In this document: positions 1 through 8,869 of the stretch, in pieces
Layout of the letters: each line of letters opens with the position of its first letter
Numbering within the stretch: position 1 is the stretch's first letter
Source of the DNA: a virus
Virus record (IMG/VR): IMGVR_UViG_3300042891_000711
Location: 1-64,000 of that record
DNA length: 64,000 nucleotides
Direction: 5' to 3' (one strand)
The notes under the pieces: model-generated
Seen by the model: the letters and a program-made list of their open reading frames with translations, nothing else
Told to the model about the DNA's origin: nothing
The model's database searches: none
Made by a program: the position numbers and the translations under genes

Positions 1-23
1 TACAACAAAAAGGACTGTATACT

Positions 24-263
24 ATGTTAAACACTAACACAATGGAACAAGCAATGGTTAATACACTTTATTCGATGCAAAATGCTTTTGTAAAACGCAA
101 GTTTGACCCAACTAAGAAAGCAGACTTAGCAGTTTACAAACAGTTTATCACAACTGGTTCATGGGGTGATGCTCCTTGTCCATTTGAACTCGAATGGCCT
201 GCGCTGAATATTCCCAGCATGATTGAGCGTAAGATTTCAGAATACACTGTGCGCAATATTTAA
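24..263 (+). CDS. Hypothetical small protein, 79 aa
   Basis: A short protein with no signal peptide or membrane segment. I do not recognise the family. The N-terminal half is polar and likely helical; the second half carries an aromatic- and proline-rich stretch (SWGDAPCPFELEW). A ribosome binding site (AAAAAGGA) lies about 10 bases before the ATG. A strong terminator follows at 282-306, so this is the last gene of a transcription unit that begins outside the window. Confidence 0.7.
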   Translation: MLNTNTMEQAMVNTLYSMQNAFVKRKFDPTKKADLAVYKQFITTGSWGDAPCPFELEWPALNIPSMIERKISEYTVRNI

Positions 264-281
264 ACCTAGTATTATCTAACC

Positions 282-306
282 AAAGGCTCTTCGGAGCCTT
301 TTATTT
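282..306 (+). terminator. Rho-independent terminator
   Basis: Perfect 8-bp stem (AAAGGCTC / GAGCCTTT) with a TTCG tetraloop followed by TTATTTT. It closes the gene ending at 263 and sits just before a late promoter at 311, so it separates two transcription units. Confidence 0.85.
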
Positions 307-310
307 TGGC

Positions 311-318
311 TATAAATA
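311..318 (+). promoter_or_regulatory. T4-type late promoter motif TATAAATA
   Basis: Exact match to the phage T4 late -10 consensus TATAAATA, 19 bases before the ATG of a probable structural gene and directly after a terminator. In T4 this element is read by sigma factor gp55 with gp33 and the sliding clamp. The motif is all A/T and will occur by chance, so its position is the main support. Confidence 0.65.
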
Positions 319-336
319 TTATATTAGGAATCAATA

Positions 337-615
337 ATGGCATCATACTCACTAACTGCTACTAACACAAGTCAACAGAGCCCTGTACTTAAGAAGGGAG
401 TTATTATACTGTATTCATCGGTATCAATTTATTTTGTAGTAGGTGAAAATCCTGTAGTTGATCCTAACAAGTGCGCACTGCTACGTGCCGGCGAGAGTAG
501 ACAACTGCGTTTTCCCGTTAAGTGTAGTCGTATTGCTGTGCAGGCAGTCAGCACACCTGGAGCAGTAACTATAACTGAGCAAGCTGGCGGAGTAAAAGCT
601 AGCTGTACAGCATAA
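337..615 (+). CDS. Probable structural protein, 92 aa
   Basis: Small beta-rich protein without signal peptide. Its sequence alternates short hydrophobic strands with Thr, Ser and Val, as in small virion or fibre-associated beta-sandwich domains. It stands first behind a TATAAATA late promoter and before a PA14-domain structural gene and a collagen-like fibre gene, which suggests a late virion role. An AGGAA ribosome site precedes the ATG. I cannot name the family. Confidence 0.6.
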   Translation: MASYSLTATNTSQQSPVLKKGVIILYSSVSIYFVVGENPVVDPNKCALLRAGESRQLRFPVKCSRIAVQAVSTPGAVTITEQAGGVKASCTA

Positions 616-645
616 GATTAACTAAATACACTAAAGAGAATAGTT

Positions 646-1605
646 ATGTCAGCAAACGGAATATCAACATTAGCAAGTAAACAGCTTAAACAAGAAGGCA
701 AGCTAGACATTGCCGAAGCCAAACGCCAAGGCAAACTAGTAGCCATTGATGGAACCATTAGCGGGTCTGCGAATTCAAGTCAACCATTTGCACGTACACT
801 TAATGTATTAGATATTAATCTATTACCTACAAAATATTCAGGCAATGTAATTGTTGATAACATCCAAGATGGTAATGTATTAGTAACAGGACGTCCGTGG
901 ACTGATATTGCATGGACATTGCCAGCTGGCATGGACCGCAATGAACCATATAACGGTTCTGGTGGTAGCAATCCTACAGTACCGGGCGCACAATATAAAA
1001 CTGCAGCCGCACGTGGTGTTCCGGCATATTCAGCAAGTGGCATTACCTTTAACGATCTATCAGCGGATGCGCTTACTAGCATTTCAAATGAAGCAGATGG
1101 CTTATATCGTCGCAAATATGTTGGTAAAGTTGTATCAACTTACGGTAATTGGTCCAGCTACGATTCAACATGGTTTGCTGATCCGACACGCGGACCTATA
1201 TCAGAAGCCGTATATGAAGTTGATACCTATGTTAGCTTTGGCTATCGTAGCGACTTGGGCGCAGAAAATGGCTACAGTTTAGAGTGGAAAGGATATCTTA
1301 AAGCACCGGTTACTGGTAACATGCGTTTCTTTGTAGATGTAGATGATGATATTATGGTATGGATTGGAGCAAATGCTTTAGCACCAACTAACTCTAACTA
1401 TCTATTAGCACAAACAGGCGGCACAAGAACAGGCACTAATGGTATTACAGTAGTAGCAGGCAAATACTACCCAGTGCGCATGGCGTTTGTTGAACATGGT
1501 GGTGCAGAACAATTCCAAATCTTTGCTAATAGTTCAGCAGGTGCTACAGTATACAACGGTCAAGACCTAGACTGGGCATACAACACAGCAACCAAAGGCT
1601 ATTAA
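646..1605 (+). CDS. PA14-like domain structural protein
   Basis: A 319-aa protein. The N-terminal 110 residues look like a phage structural segment with a Gly/Asn/Thr-rich part. Residues about 200-300 match the PA14 fold: a tyrosine-rich strand, then GYLKAPVTGNMRFFVDVDDD, then an exposed W-I-G turn, and a late AGKYYPVRMAFVEHGGAEQF segment, which in PA14 domains frames the carbohydrate-binding site. A D-D-D run at the usual ligand loop is visible. PA14 domains bind glycans, so a role in host-surface adhesion is likely. There is no signal peptide, consistent with cytoplasmic assembly into a virion. Confidence 0.7.
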   Translation: MSANGISTLASKQLKQEGKLDIAEAKRQGKLVAIDGTISGSANSSQPFARTLNVLDINLLPTKYSGNVIVDNIQDGNVLVTGRPWTDIAWTLPAGMDRNEPYNGSGGSNPTVPGAQYKTAAARGVPAYSASGITFNDLSADALTSISNEADGLYRRKYVGKVVSTYGNWSSYDSTWFADPTRGPISEAVYEVDTYVSFGYRSDLGAENGYSLEWKGYLKAPVTGNMRFFVDVDDDIMVWIGANALAPTNSNYLLAQTGGTRTGTNGITVVAGKYYPVRMAFVEHGGAEQFQIFANSSAGATVYNGQDLDWAYNTATKGY

Positions 1606-1619
1606 GGTAAATACATATT

Positions 1620-1874
1620 ATGAAGATAGCAGAATTATTCAAACACATGATTGACTTGTTAGATCAAGAAGAACAAGCACAGTCTCAGGAAATTACACCA
1701 GATGAACCCGGTGTTATGGTTCCACCACTACAACAAAAAATTGAAATACTTAAACGTTCACAGGGTATAGACAATGTCTACGATGAAGAACCTGATGAAC
1801 TTGATCATATCAAACGCAACGCTGGTATAGCAGTAATTACCACAGCAGAAGAAGACGAACCTTTTGAAGGATAG
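1620..1874 (+). CDS. Acidic hypothetical protein, 84 aa
   Basis: Strongly acidic small protein, predicted helical at both ends, with several Asp/Glu pairs and a proline-containing middle part. It sits between two late structural genes with 14-base gaps and no terminator, so it is probably co-expressed with them. No clear ribosome site is visible before the ATG. Function unknown. Confidence 0.6.
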   Translation: MKIAELFKHMIDLLDQEEQAQSQEITPDEPGVMVPPLQQKIEILKRSQGIDNVYDEEPDELDHIKRNAGIAVITTAEEDEPFEG

Positions 1875-1888
1875 GATAGGTAATACCT

Positions 1889-2788
1889 ATGTCTATCCAG
1901 TCTGATATAAACAATACCACAAGAACACTTTGGACCAGTAAGACTCCTTACAATGCTAACGTATGGGTAGGTGAAATTGGTCAAATATTCTATAACCCTA
2001 CCTTAGGTTGCTTGAGATTAAGTGACGGAGTTACTGCGGGTGGCCTACCATTATGCGACGGAGCAAACGGCAATGTAGGAGCCACTGGAGCAAATGGTGT
2101 TAGCATTTCAAATGCCACAGTAATTGGTGGCAATTTATTAATCACATTTAGTAACAGTTCTGCTATCTGGGCAGGCAATGTTGTTGGACCACAAGGCATT
2201 CAGGGGAATGTTGGACCACAAGGCATTCAGGGGAATGTTGGACCACAAGGCATTCAGGGGAATGTTGGACCACAAGGCATTCAGGGGAATGTTGGACCAG
2301 CAGGTAATACTTTTATAGGTGGTGACTACGGTTCTTTTTATGATATCACTACACAAACAATATCTAATATTGCCCTAGCGTATAAAGTGCCAATTGGTAA
2401 TACTTCGATCAGCTCCGGAGTTTCTATATCCAATAGCAACATTGTAGTTACTACTAGTGGAGTATACGACATACAATACAGCATACAATTCACTAACACA
2501 GACAATGCTAATCATGATATAGATGTTTGGGTTAGGATTAACAATATAAACTTACCAGACAGCAATAGTAGATTTACTATACACAGTCGAAATAGTAATC
2601 CTGGTGGCGCCGTGGGCAAATTGATAGCAGTCACTCCTATAGTTACTAGCCTTAATGCCAGTGACACTGTACAAATAATGTGGGCCACTGATGATATTGG
2701 TATTGCTATTACCACGTTTGCTGAACAGACTAGCCCAATCAGACCAAAGACACCCGGGGTTATCGTTTATGTTAATCAAATTGCGTAA
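1889..2788 (+). CDS. Collagen-like tail fibre protein
   Basis: A 299-aa fibre protein. The N-terminal 60 residues (TLWTSKTPYNANVWVGEIGQ) resemble the attachment part of phage fibres that begin with a short beta-structured cap. Residues about 98-140 are Gly-X-Y collagen-like repeats (GPQGIQGNV), four in perfect tandem. The C-terminal 150 residues form a beta-rich globular domain resembling C1q/TNF-like trimeric heads (VYDIQYSIQF, WVRINN). Collagen-like shafts in phages form trimers. A role in adsorption is likely but the receptor is unknown. Confidence 0.75.
   Translation: MSIQSDINNTTRTLWTSKTPYNANVWVGEIGQIFYNPTLGCLRLSDGVTAGGLPLCDGANGNVGATGANGVSISNATVIGGNLLITFSNSSAIWAGNVVGPQGIQGNVGPQGIQGNVGPQGIQGNVGPQGIQGNVGPAGNTFIGGDYGSFYDITTQTISNIALAYKVPIGNTSISSGVSISNSNIVVTTSGVYDIQYSIQFTNTDNANHDIDVWVRINNINLPDSNSRFTIHSRNSNPGGAVGKLIAVTPIVTSLNASDTVQIMWATDDIGIAITTFAEQTSPIRPKTPGVIVYVNQIA
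2186..2293 (+). repeat. Four perfect 27-bp tandem repeats
   Basis: Four identical 27-base units starting GGACCACAAGGC and ending GGGAATGTT, at 2186, 2213, 2240 and 2267. Each encodes one nonapeptide, three Gly-X-Y triplets, of the collagen-like shaft. Perfect identity at DNA level means recent expansion, and copy number is likely to vary between relatives. Confidence 0.95.
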
Positions 2789-2837
2789 TTTTTCTTGACT
2801 ATTATAAACTACCATGTTAAACTATCAGTTACAACTC

Positions 2838-2845
2838 AATAAATA
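2838..2845 (+). promoter_or_regulatory. Late-promoter-like motif AATAAATA
   Basis: One mismatch from the T4 late consensus, 7 bases before the ATG of the membrane protein at 2853. Weak evidence on its own. Confidence 0.35.
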
Positions 2846-2852
2846 ATTAACT

Positions 2853-4454
2853 ATGTTATTTGGATTATTCATCTTAGCGGTGGCTTTAAGCATTTCAGCC
2901 GTGGCCGCATACTATTCCATAGCTGGATTAACAGCTATTTTTGCCGCGGCAGTAGTGCCTATTATCATTATGGGTGCTGTACTCGAAGTAGGTAAAATTG
3001 CCGCTACTGTATGGCTACATAAATTTTGGCATCGTGCTAACATACAGTTTAAACTTTATCTTGTTCCTGCCATTTTAGTGCTGATGCTGATTACCTCAAT
3101 GGGGATCTTCGGATTTTTGAGCAAGGCCCACATGGATCAAAACATTACAGTAGGCGATAGTGCCGCTCAGGTGCAGATCTTAGATGAAAAGATTAAAACA
3201 GAACAGGATAATATCAGCGTAAACAAACGAGCCCTACAACAAATGGACGCACAAGTGGACCAAATGTTGGGTCGTACCACAGACGATCGGGGTGCCAACC
3301 GTGCTGTACAAATACGTAAGAATCAAGCCAAAGAACGTAAATCATTGCAAGCAGACATCTCAGCCGCACAAAAGAATATATCAGCATTACAAGCAGAACG
3401 TGCTCCACTGGCCGCACAGAATCGTAAGATTGAAGCAGAAGTCGGACCTATCCGTTACATAGCCGCACTTATCTACGGTGATAACCCAGATGCAAACTTA
3501 CTAGAACGTGCTGTACGTTGGGTAATTATCCTACTAGTGTTTGTATTTGACCCATTGGCACTTATCCTTATCCTGGCCGCAGAGCAAACTATTATGTGGG
3601 CTAGAGAAGACAAGCGTAAGAAAGAAGATGAATACGAACTAGACGATGGACAGCTAACCGACGAACAATACGAAAAAATTAAGCAAGAAGCCGATGTTGA
3701 CGATTACATTGCAATGCAAAAGTTCTTTGATGATGGCAAAGAACTAGCCAAGTCAATTGATGACAACGATGGTCGTTTACCTAATAATTATGCTAGCACA
3801 CAAGCATATTTGCATACTCCTTGGGTTTGGCCCGAACGTACTTCAGATGAAGGACTAGTACCTAAACAACAACCAGTTGACGAAGATCCTTTAGATATTC
3901 CTATACCAGAAGGTGAAGAAATGTGGGCTCAAGAGGCTATTGATACAGACACTAGTAAACAAGACTTAGACAATGCTATTAGTTTAATTGCAGAAATGCA
4001 GGCTAAGTTAGATGTGCTACAAGCAGAGCATGATGCTAAACACGAAGAATTGGCACAGATTAAATCAGTTGATCCAGTTACCCTAACAGACCATTTGGGC
4101 AATCCAATTGCCACATATTATCCACAACCACAACAGGTTATCGCACCAGATTTAAGTATCAATGCTGAACTTGATGGTAATAGTGTAAGTGCTGGATTTG
4201 GTACAACCTTCCCAAAAGCTCCAGTCAAGGGTGATCTTTATCTAAGAGTTGACTATTTACCTAGTCGATTATACAAATGGAATGATATCAAGTGGATCGA
4301 AGTAGACAAAACTACAACTGATGTATATTCATATGATACAGAGTATATCAAACATCTAACAAATAAAATAGCATCTGGTGAGTATGATGTGGAATTACTT
4401 ACACCAGCAGAGCAAGAACAAATTCAACAGTATATTAAAAATAATCCTCAATAA
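2853..4454 (+). CDS. Multi-spanning membrane protein with coiled coil
   Basis: A 533-aa protein. Hydrophobic segments lie at about 2-22, 26-48 and 70-90, then a Gln/Lys/Asp-rich coiled coil spans about 105-200, and another hydrophobic segment lies near 222-245 (WVIILLVFVFDPLALILIL). The C-terminal half is soluble and acidic. Near residue 450 a segment GDLYLRVDYLPSRLYKWND followed by WIEVDK looks like a small beta domain also seen in marine myophage proteins. The arrangement suggests an inner-membrane protein with a large cytoplasmic domain. No enzyme motif is visible. It lies among late genes. Confidence 0.65.
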   Translation: MLFGLFILAVALSISAVAAYYSIAGLTAIFAAAVVPIIIMGAVLEVGKIAATVWLHKFWHRANIQFKLYLVPAILVLMLITSMGIFGFLSKAHMDQNITVGDSAAQVQILDEKIKTEQDNISVNKRALQQMDAQVDQMLGRTTDDRGANRAVQIRKNQAKERKSLQADISAAQKNISALQAERAPLAAQNRKIEAEVGPIRYIAALIYGDNPDANLLERAVRWVIILLVFVFDPLALILILAAEQTIMWAREDKRKKEDEYELDDGQLTDEQYEKIKQEADVDDYIAMQKFFDDGKELAKSIDDNDGRLPNNYASTQAYLHTPWVWPERTSDEGLVPKQQPVDEDPLDIPIPEGEEMWAQEAIDTDTSKQDLDNAISLIAEMQAKLDVLQAEHDAKHEELAQIKSVDPVTLTDHLGNPIATYYPQPQQVIAPDLSINAELDGNSVSAGFGTTFPKAPVKGDLYLRVDYLPSRLYKWNDIKWIEVDKTTTDVYSYDTEYIKHLTNKIASGEYDVELLTPAEQEQIQQYIKNNPQ

Positions 4455-4462
4455 ACAACGCA

Positions 4463-4470
4463 TATAAATA
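4463..4470 (+). promoter_or_regulatory. T4-type late promoter motif TATAAATA
   Basis: Exact TATAAATA, 26 bases before the start of the bS21 gene. It would give late expression of the ribosomal protein homologue. Confidence 0.55.
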
Positions 4471-4496
4471 CATTTCAATAAGGAAGATAGCGATCA

Positions 4497-4733
4497 ATGG
4501 CACAACACGATTCAATGGTAAGAGGCAACACAGTCTACGTTAAGAATGACAACGTAGAACAGGCAATGCGCAAGTTCAAAAAGAACATTCAAGACAGCGG
4601 ACTAATATTAGATTTACGTGCTCGTGAATCATATGAAAAGCCTACACTTAAACGCAAACGCAAAGCGGCTGCGGCAAAACAACGCTGGAAAAAGAAATTA
4701 TCCAGTCAAACACTTCCAGCAAAACTTTATTAA
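4497..4733 (+). CDS. rpsU: Ribosomal protein bS21 homologue
   Basis: A 78-aa protein matching bacterial small-subunit protein bS21: an N-terminal strand with VRGNTVYVKND, then the signature EQAMRKFKKNIQDSGLILDL, then the conserved R-x-x-x-YEKPTLKRKRK motif and a basic helical tail. Bacterial bS21 is about 70 aa, lies near the anti-Shine-Dalgarno region and helps initiation. Phage versions are known in marine myophages and probably replace host bS21 to bias ribosomes to phage mRNA. AAGGAAG precedes the start. It is followed by the dnaK promoter. Confidence 0.92.
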   Translation: MAQHDSMVRGNTVYVKNDNVEQAMRKFKKNIQDSGLILDLRARESYEKPTLKRKRKAAAAKQRWKKKLSSQTLPAKLY

Positions 4734-4752
4734 GAATTACTTGTCAAACTAC

Positions 4753-4781
4753 TTGACAACTAATGTAGTATAGTGTATTAT
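4753..4781 (+). promoter_or_regulatory. Sigma70-type promoter of dnaK
   Basis: TTGACA at 4753-4758, 17-bp spacer, TATTAT at 4776-4781, about 70 bases before dnaK. A late-like GATAAATA lies right after it (4782-4789), so dnaK may be read both early and late. Confidence 0.7.
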
Positions 4782-4849
4782 GATAAATAGTTATGTAGAT
4801 GCCTAATTAGGGTCTACAACTACTACTTGCTTTTTATAAGGAGAAAACA

Positions 4850-6766
4850 ATGAGCAAAAATACAATCATAGGTATTGACCTAGGCACCACTAATTCTTGT
4901 GTGGCCATTCTTGAAAATAACAAATCACGTGTAATTGAAAATAACGAAGGTGCTCGTACTACACCAAGTATCGTTGCCTACGGCGATGAAATTATTGTAG
5001 GTGCTAGTGCTAAACGTCAAGCAGTTACTAATCCAAAAAACACAATCTACGCCAGCAAACGACTTATTGGTCGTAAGTTTGATGAAGACGCTGTACAAAA
5101 AGACATTGACCTAATGCCTTACAAGATCGTTAAAAACGAAAATGGTGATGCATGGGTTGAAGTCAACGGTGACAAACTAGCACCTCCACAAATTTCAGCA
5201 GAAGTTCTGCGCAAAATGAAATTGACAGCAGAAGACTATTTAGGTTACAGTGTAACGCAGGCAGTTATCACAGTCCCTGCGTACTTTAACGACAGTCAAA
5301 GACAAGCTACTAAAGATGCTGGTAAGATTGCCGGCTTGGAAGTACTCCGTATTATTAACGAGCCTACTGCGGCCGCACTGGCATTTGGTTGCGATAAAGG
5401 TGATAAGAAAGACCGTAAGATTGCTGTGTATGACCTAGGTGGTGGTACATTTGATATCAGTATCATTGAAATCAGCGACATCGACGGCGAAAAACAATTT
5501 GAAGTATTATCTACCAATGGTGATACATTCCTAGGCGGTGAAGACTTTGACCAACGTATTATGGAATACTTGGTAGATGAGTTTAAGAAAGAGTCTGGCA
5601 TTGACTTAAAACAAGATATGCTAGCCCTACAACGTCTTAAAGAATCAGCTGAAAAAGCTAAAATTGAATTGTCAAGTTCAACACAGACAGATGTAAACTT
5701 ACCTTACATCACTGCTGATGCAACCGGTCCTAAACACTTGTCAGTTAAACTAACACGTAGTAAGTTTGAAAGTTTAGTTGAAGATTTAATTAAACGTTCG
5801 ATTGACCCATGTAAAATTGCTGTTAAAGACTCTGGTATTAACATCAGTGACATTGACGATGTTATCTTAGTCGGTGGTCAGACACGTATGCCTAAAGTAC
5901 AAGAAGCTGTTGAAGCATTCTTTGGTCGTGCACCACGTAAAGACGTTAACCCAGATGAAGCTGTGGCAGTTGGTGCGGCAATTCAAGGTGCGGTATTGGG
6001 TGGCGATAAGACTGATGTATTGTTACTAGACGTAACTCCACTATCATTGGGTATTGAAACAATGGGTGGTATTATGACCAAGCTGATTAAGAAAAATACA
6101 ACTATCCCAACCAAAGCAAGCCAAACATTCTCCACAGCAGAAGACAATCAACCAGCTGTGACTGTTATGGTAGCACAGGGTGAGCGTGAGTTTGTCAAGG
6201 ACAACAAAGTACTTGGTCAGTTCAATTTAGAAGGTATCGAACCACAACGTCGTGGCCAACCGCAGATTGAAATTACACTTGACATCGATGCTAACGGTAT
6301 TCTTAAAGTAAGTGCTAAAGATAAAGCAACTGGCAAAGAAAACAAGATTACTATCAAAGCTAACTCAGGTCTAACCGAAGAAGAAATTGATGCAATGGTA
6401 CGTGATGCAGAAGTTAATGCTGATGCAGATAAAAAATTGCGTGAATTAGTTGATGCACGTAACCAAGCTGAAGCACAGGTTCACGATGTTAAGAAAACTG
6501 TAGAAGAAGCTGGTGACGCGGTAACTGCTGAACAGCATACTGCAATCAATGATGCAATTACCGCGGTTGAAGAAGCCATCAAGGGTGATGATGTAGAAGC
6601 TATTAAATCAGCAATGGTAAAATTAGCAGAACCAGTAGCACCAATCTATCAAGCTAAACAAGCACAAGAGTCAGCAACAGTTGAGCCTGGTGCACAAACA
6701 GCTTCAGATGCGCAAGATGGTGTTGTTGATGCTGAATTTACAGAAGTTGACAAGGAGAGTAAATAA
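4850..6766 (+). CDS. dnaK: Chaperone DnaK (Hsp70)
   Basis: Full-length 638-aa Hsp70, the same size as Escherichia coli DnaK. The ATPase domain shows phosphate loop 1 ([13 protein letters not shown]), EPTAAAL, and phosphate loop 2 (DLGGGTFD). The substrate domain follows ([14 protein letters not shown]) and the lid ends with VVDAEFTEV, as in bacterial DnaK. It binds unfolded peptides using ATP. No DnaJ or GrpE lies nearby, so it probably uses host co-chaperones. AAGGAG is at the usual distance from the ATG. The stop overlaps the next start, so DnaK and the small heat-shock protein are translationally coupled. Confidence 0.97.
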   Translation: MSKNTIIGIDLGTTNSCVAILENNKSRVIENNEGARTTPSIVAYGDEIIVGASAKRQAVTNPKNTIYASKRLIGRKFDEDAVQKDIDLMPYKIVKNENGDAWVEVNGDKLAPPQISAEVLRKMKLTAEDYLGYSVTQAVITVPAYFNDSQRQATKDAGKIAGLEVLRIINEPTAAALAFGCDKGDKKDRKIAVYDLGGGTFDISIIEISDIDGEKQFEVLSTNGDTFLGGEDFDQRIMEYLVDEFKKESGIDLKQDMLALQRLKESAEKAKIELSSSTQTDVNLPYITADATGPKHLSVKLTRSKFESLVEDLIKRSIDPCKIAVKDSGINISDIDDVILVGGQTRMPKVQEAVEAFFGRAPRKDVNPDEAVAVGAAIQGAVLGGDKTDVLLLDVTPLSLGIETMGGIMTKLIKKNTTIPTKASQTFSTAEDNQPAVTVMVAQGEREFVKDNKVLGQFNLEGIEPQRRGQPQIEITLDIDANGILKVSAKDKATGKENKITIKANSGLTEEEIDAMVRDAEVNADADKKLRELVDARNQAEAQVHDVKKTVEEAGDAVTAEQHTAINDAITAVEEAIKGDDVEAIKSAMVKLAEPVAPIYQAKQAQESATVEPGAQTASDAQDGVVDAEFTEVDKESK

Positions 6767-7230
6767 TGAAACAAGTTTACACAACCCTTGACATCCCTAG
6801 CATCTATAAGTTTGCTATCGGCTTCGATGAGTTATTTTCACAACTGCAACACTTAGAGCAACGCGGTAAGGATTCGGGCTACCCACCGTTTAATCTAATT
6901 AAACTAAACGAAACTAACTACGCCATTGAATTAGCAGTAGCTGGTTTTGCTGAAGATGAATTAGATGTAGAAATTGAAAACGGTGAATTAGTTATCCGCG
7001 GCACTAACCGTGAAGTCAGCTTAGAAGAAGCTCTTCATGACCTTGAACATAATCCAGTTGAGTATATCCATCGTGGTATTGCGGCTCGTGACTTTGTTAA
7101 ACGCATCAAGTTAGCCGAGGGTGTAGAAGTTAACTCAGCACACGTTAAGAACGGTATCCTAACAGTTAAATTGGAACAATTCACACCTGAACCAGTTAAA
7201 CAAAAGGTTGCAATTTCTTTCGAAAAGTAG
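6766..7230 (+). CDS. IbpA-type small heat-shock protein (Hsp20)
   Basis: A 154-aa protein with an alpha-crystallin domain from about residue 40. The start of the domain (YPPFNLIKLNETNYAIELAV then AGF) and the end (LVIRG, then IAARDFVKRIKLAEGV) follow the IbpA/IbpB pattern. A segment of about 20 residues (EEALHDLEHNPVEY) is inserted at the dimerisation loop region. Small heat-shock proteins hold aggregating proteins until DnaK refolds them, which fits the overlap with dnaK. Myophages commonly carry one Hsp20 gene. Confidence 0.93.
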   Translation: MKQVYTTLDIPSIYKFAIGFDELFSQLQHLEQRGKDSGYPPFNLIKLNETNYAIELAVAGFAEDELDVEIENGELVIRGTNREVSLEEALHDLEHNPVEYIHRGIAARDFVKRIKLAEGVEVNSAHVKNGILTVKLEQFTPEPVKQKVAISFEK

Positions 7231-7294
7231 TAGTATAGTAATAAGGGTGGAGGAAACTCCACCCATCCTCAACAAAAATACAAAGAGAGAAGAT

Positions 7295-7600
7295 ATGGCC
7301 AAGGCAATTGCAAAAGTTAAAACAACACCAAACTTATCAGTCAAAGAACCCAGTATGTACAAGGTCATTTATATCAATGATAATGTAACAACTATGGAAT
7401 TTGTTATTGAAAGTCTGCGTGTGGTATTTGATATTGCCGTTGACACTGCAATTGAAATTACACAAACTATTCACGAAGAAGGCAGTGCAACAGTTATTGT
7501 GTTACCTTATGAAATGGCAGAACAAAAAGGTGTTGAAGCAACACAACTTGCTAGAGCAAATGGCTTTCCACTTGTAATTAAACTTGAACCTGCTGCATGA
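7295..7600 (+). CDS. clpS: ClpS, N-end rule adaptor of ClpAP
   Basis: A 101-aa protein. The core matches ClpS: YKVIYINDNVTTMEFVIESL, then TIHEEGSATVIVL, then ARANGFPLVIKLE. The residues that bind N-degrons are present: Asn-Asp in IND, the Met in TMEF and the His in IHEEG. ClpS hands proteins with destabilising N-termini to ClpA-ClpP. The start at 7295 was chosen because AAAGAGAGAAG precedes it and it fits family length. ClpP is encoded separately at 38813. Phage ClpS may direct degradation of chosen host proteins. Confidence 0.92.
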   Translation: MAKAIAKVKTTPNLSVKEPSMYKVIYINDNVTTMEFVIESLRVVFDIAVDTAIEITQTIHEEGSATVIVLPYEMAEQKGVEATQLARANGFPLVIKLEPAA

Positions 7601-8214
7601 GAAACTTGTTAGTAATAGGTGATAGTTTTTGTGATCACAGATATATAGATACAGACTGGCCTGTGTATTTGTCGAACCTATTAAATTTAAATTTAATTGG
7701 TGCCGGTTTACCTGGCGAATCTTGGTGGTTCATAAGAGAACATTTTATGAAAATTTATACATCGGATGAATTTAAAAAAACTGATCTTATTGTATATTGT
7801 CACACTGACCCAAATAGGATTATTGGTACTGATGGTACCTTACGCATAGGAGATGACGATCCGGATGTTATTAAACTTTATTTGACAAAATTACAAAATC
7901 TTAAATTCAATGATTGGTGTTGTCGACAATGGTTCAAAGAATTAAATAATCTATTAGCGGACAAAAAAGTAATACATGTTCAAAATTTTCCTTTAACTTC
8001 TAAATATTTTAATAAGTTAAACGGAGTTAAAGTTGATAGAACGACATTGTACGATTTAAGTTTAAGAGAACTTACCGATTGTAACAAATTCATATATGAT
8101 ACTAGAAACAACCATTTCAGCACAGAAAATAATTTAAAAATTGCAAACATGTTATTTGAAATAGTTAATACAACCACTAATTGGCAGAATGAAACTCGGG
8201 AATTACAATTTTGA
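7597..8214 (+). CDS. SGNH/GDSL hydrolase-like protein
   Basis: A 205-aa protein. It opens with LLVIGDSFCDH, the block I serine motif (GDS) of SGNH hydrolases; GAGLPGESWW is near the expected block II Gly; and NNHFSTENNLKIANML near the C-terminus holds the catalytic-type His (block V). The block III Asn is probably in YCHTDPNR. Such enzymes cleave acyl or acetyl esters, in phages often on glycans. The ATG overlaps the clpS stop. It could instead be an inactive relative, as the Asp of block V is not obvious. Confidence 0.65.
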   Translation: MRNLLVIGDSFCDHRYIDTDWPVYLSNLLNLNLIGAGLPGESWWFIREHFMKIYTSDEFKKTDLIVYCHTDPNRIIGTDGTLRIGDDDPDVIKLYLTKLQNLKFNDWCCRQWFKELNNLLADKKVIHVQNFPLTSKYFNKLNGVKVDRTTLYDLSLRELTDCNKFIYDTRNNHFSTENNLKIANMLFEIVNTTTNWQNETRELQF

Positions 8215-8696
8215 TTTTTAATAAAATTAAAGAACTCAAGCAAGAAGGTAAGAAAATTGGTATAACTTTTAGTACGTTTGACATGCTACATGCTGGCCAT
8301 ATAGCTATGTTAAGCGAAGCTAAAAATCATTGTGATTACCTAATTTGTGGTCTACAAACAGATCCAACTATTGATCGTCCCGATACTAAGAATAAACCTA
8401 TTCAAAGTATTGTTGAACGTCAGATCCAGCTAGCCGCTTGTCGCTATGTAGATGAAGTAGTTATCTACCAAACAGAACAAGACCTAATTGACCTGTTGCT
8501 AATCTTACCATTGGATGTGCGTGTCTTAGGTGTTGAATATGAACACGAAGAGTTTACAGGGCGAGAGGAATGTATGATGCGTAACATTGAATTGGTATTT
8601 AATGGACGTGACCATAGTTTCTCTAGTTCAAGTTTGCGTAAGCGTGTAGCACATGCTGAAACAATTAAACTATTAAAGGATGAGCATAATGGGTAA
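8211..8696 (+). CDS. Cytidylyltransferase-like nucleotidyltransferase
   Basis: A 161-aa protein with the nucleotidyltransferase HxGH motif (STFDMLHAGHIAML) near residue 25 and a late SSSSLRKR motif in the place of the ISTT signature. GLQTDPTIDRPDTKNKP corresponds to the R-P-x-K nucleotide-binding loop of TagD/RfaE-like enzymes. It probably transfers CMP or AMP to a small phosphate such as glycerol-3-phosphate or a heptose. The start is TTG at 8211, overlapping the previous stop. Together with nearby sugar enzymes it could make activated surface building blocks. Confidence 0.8.
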   Translation: MIFNKIKELKQEGKKIGITFSTFDMLHAGHIAMLSEAKNHCDYLICGLQTDPTIDRPDTKNKPIQSIVERQIQLAACRYVDEVVIYQTEQDLIDLLLILPLDVRVLGVEYEHEEFTGREECMMRNIELVFNGRDHSFSSSSLRKRVAHAETIKLLKDEHNG

Positions 8697-8868
8697 TATT
8701 AAAATTGGTTTATTAATGATCATTGCATGGCTTGCATTAGTGTGGGCAGTGTATGGTTCAAGTGTAGAACACATCACTATGAAATATGATTGTGCTATTG
8801 CAGAAATTAGCCCAGATGTTCCGCAAACTGTTAAAGAACAATGTAGAAAGTTGATGCAGAAGAGATAA
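8689..8868 (+). CDS. Small membrane-anchored protein, 59 aa
   Basis: One N-terminal membrane helix (GLLMIIAWLALVWAVYG) then a soluble segment with two cysteines (MKYDCAIAEISPDV, QCRKLMQKR). The ATG at 8689 was preferred over 8680 because AAAGG sits at a good distance. This C-AEISPD pattern recurs in myophage small proteins as far as I recall. Function unknown; possibly an envelope or superinfection factor. Confidence 0.7.
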   Translation: MGNIKIGLLMIIAWLALVWAVYGSSVEHITMKYDCAIAEISPDVPQTVKEQCRKLMQKR

Positions 8869-8869
8869 C

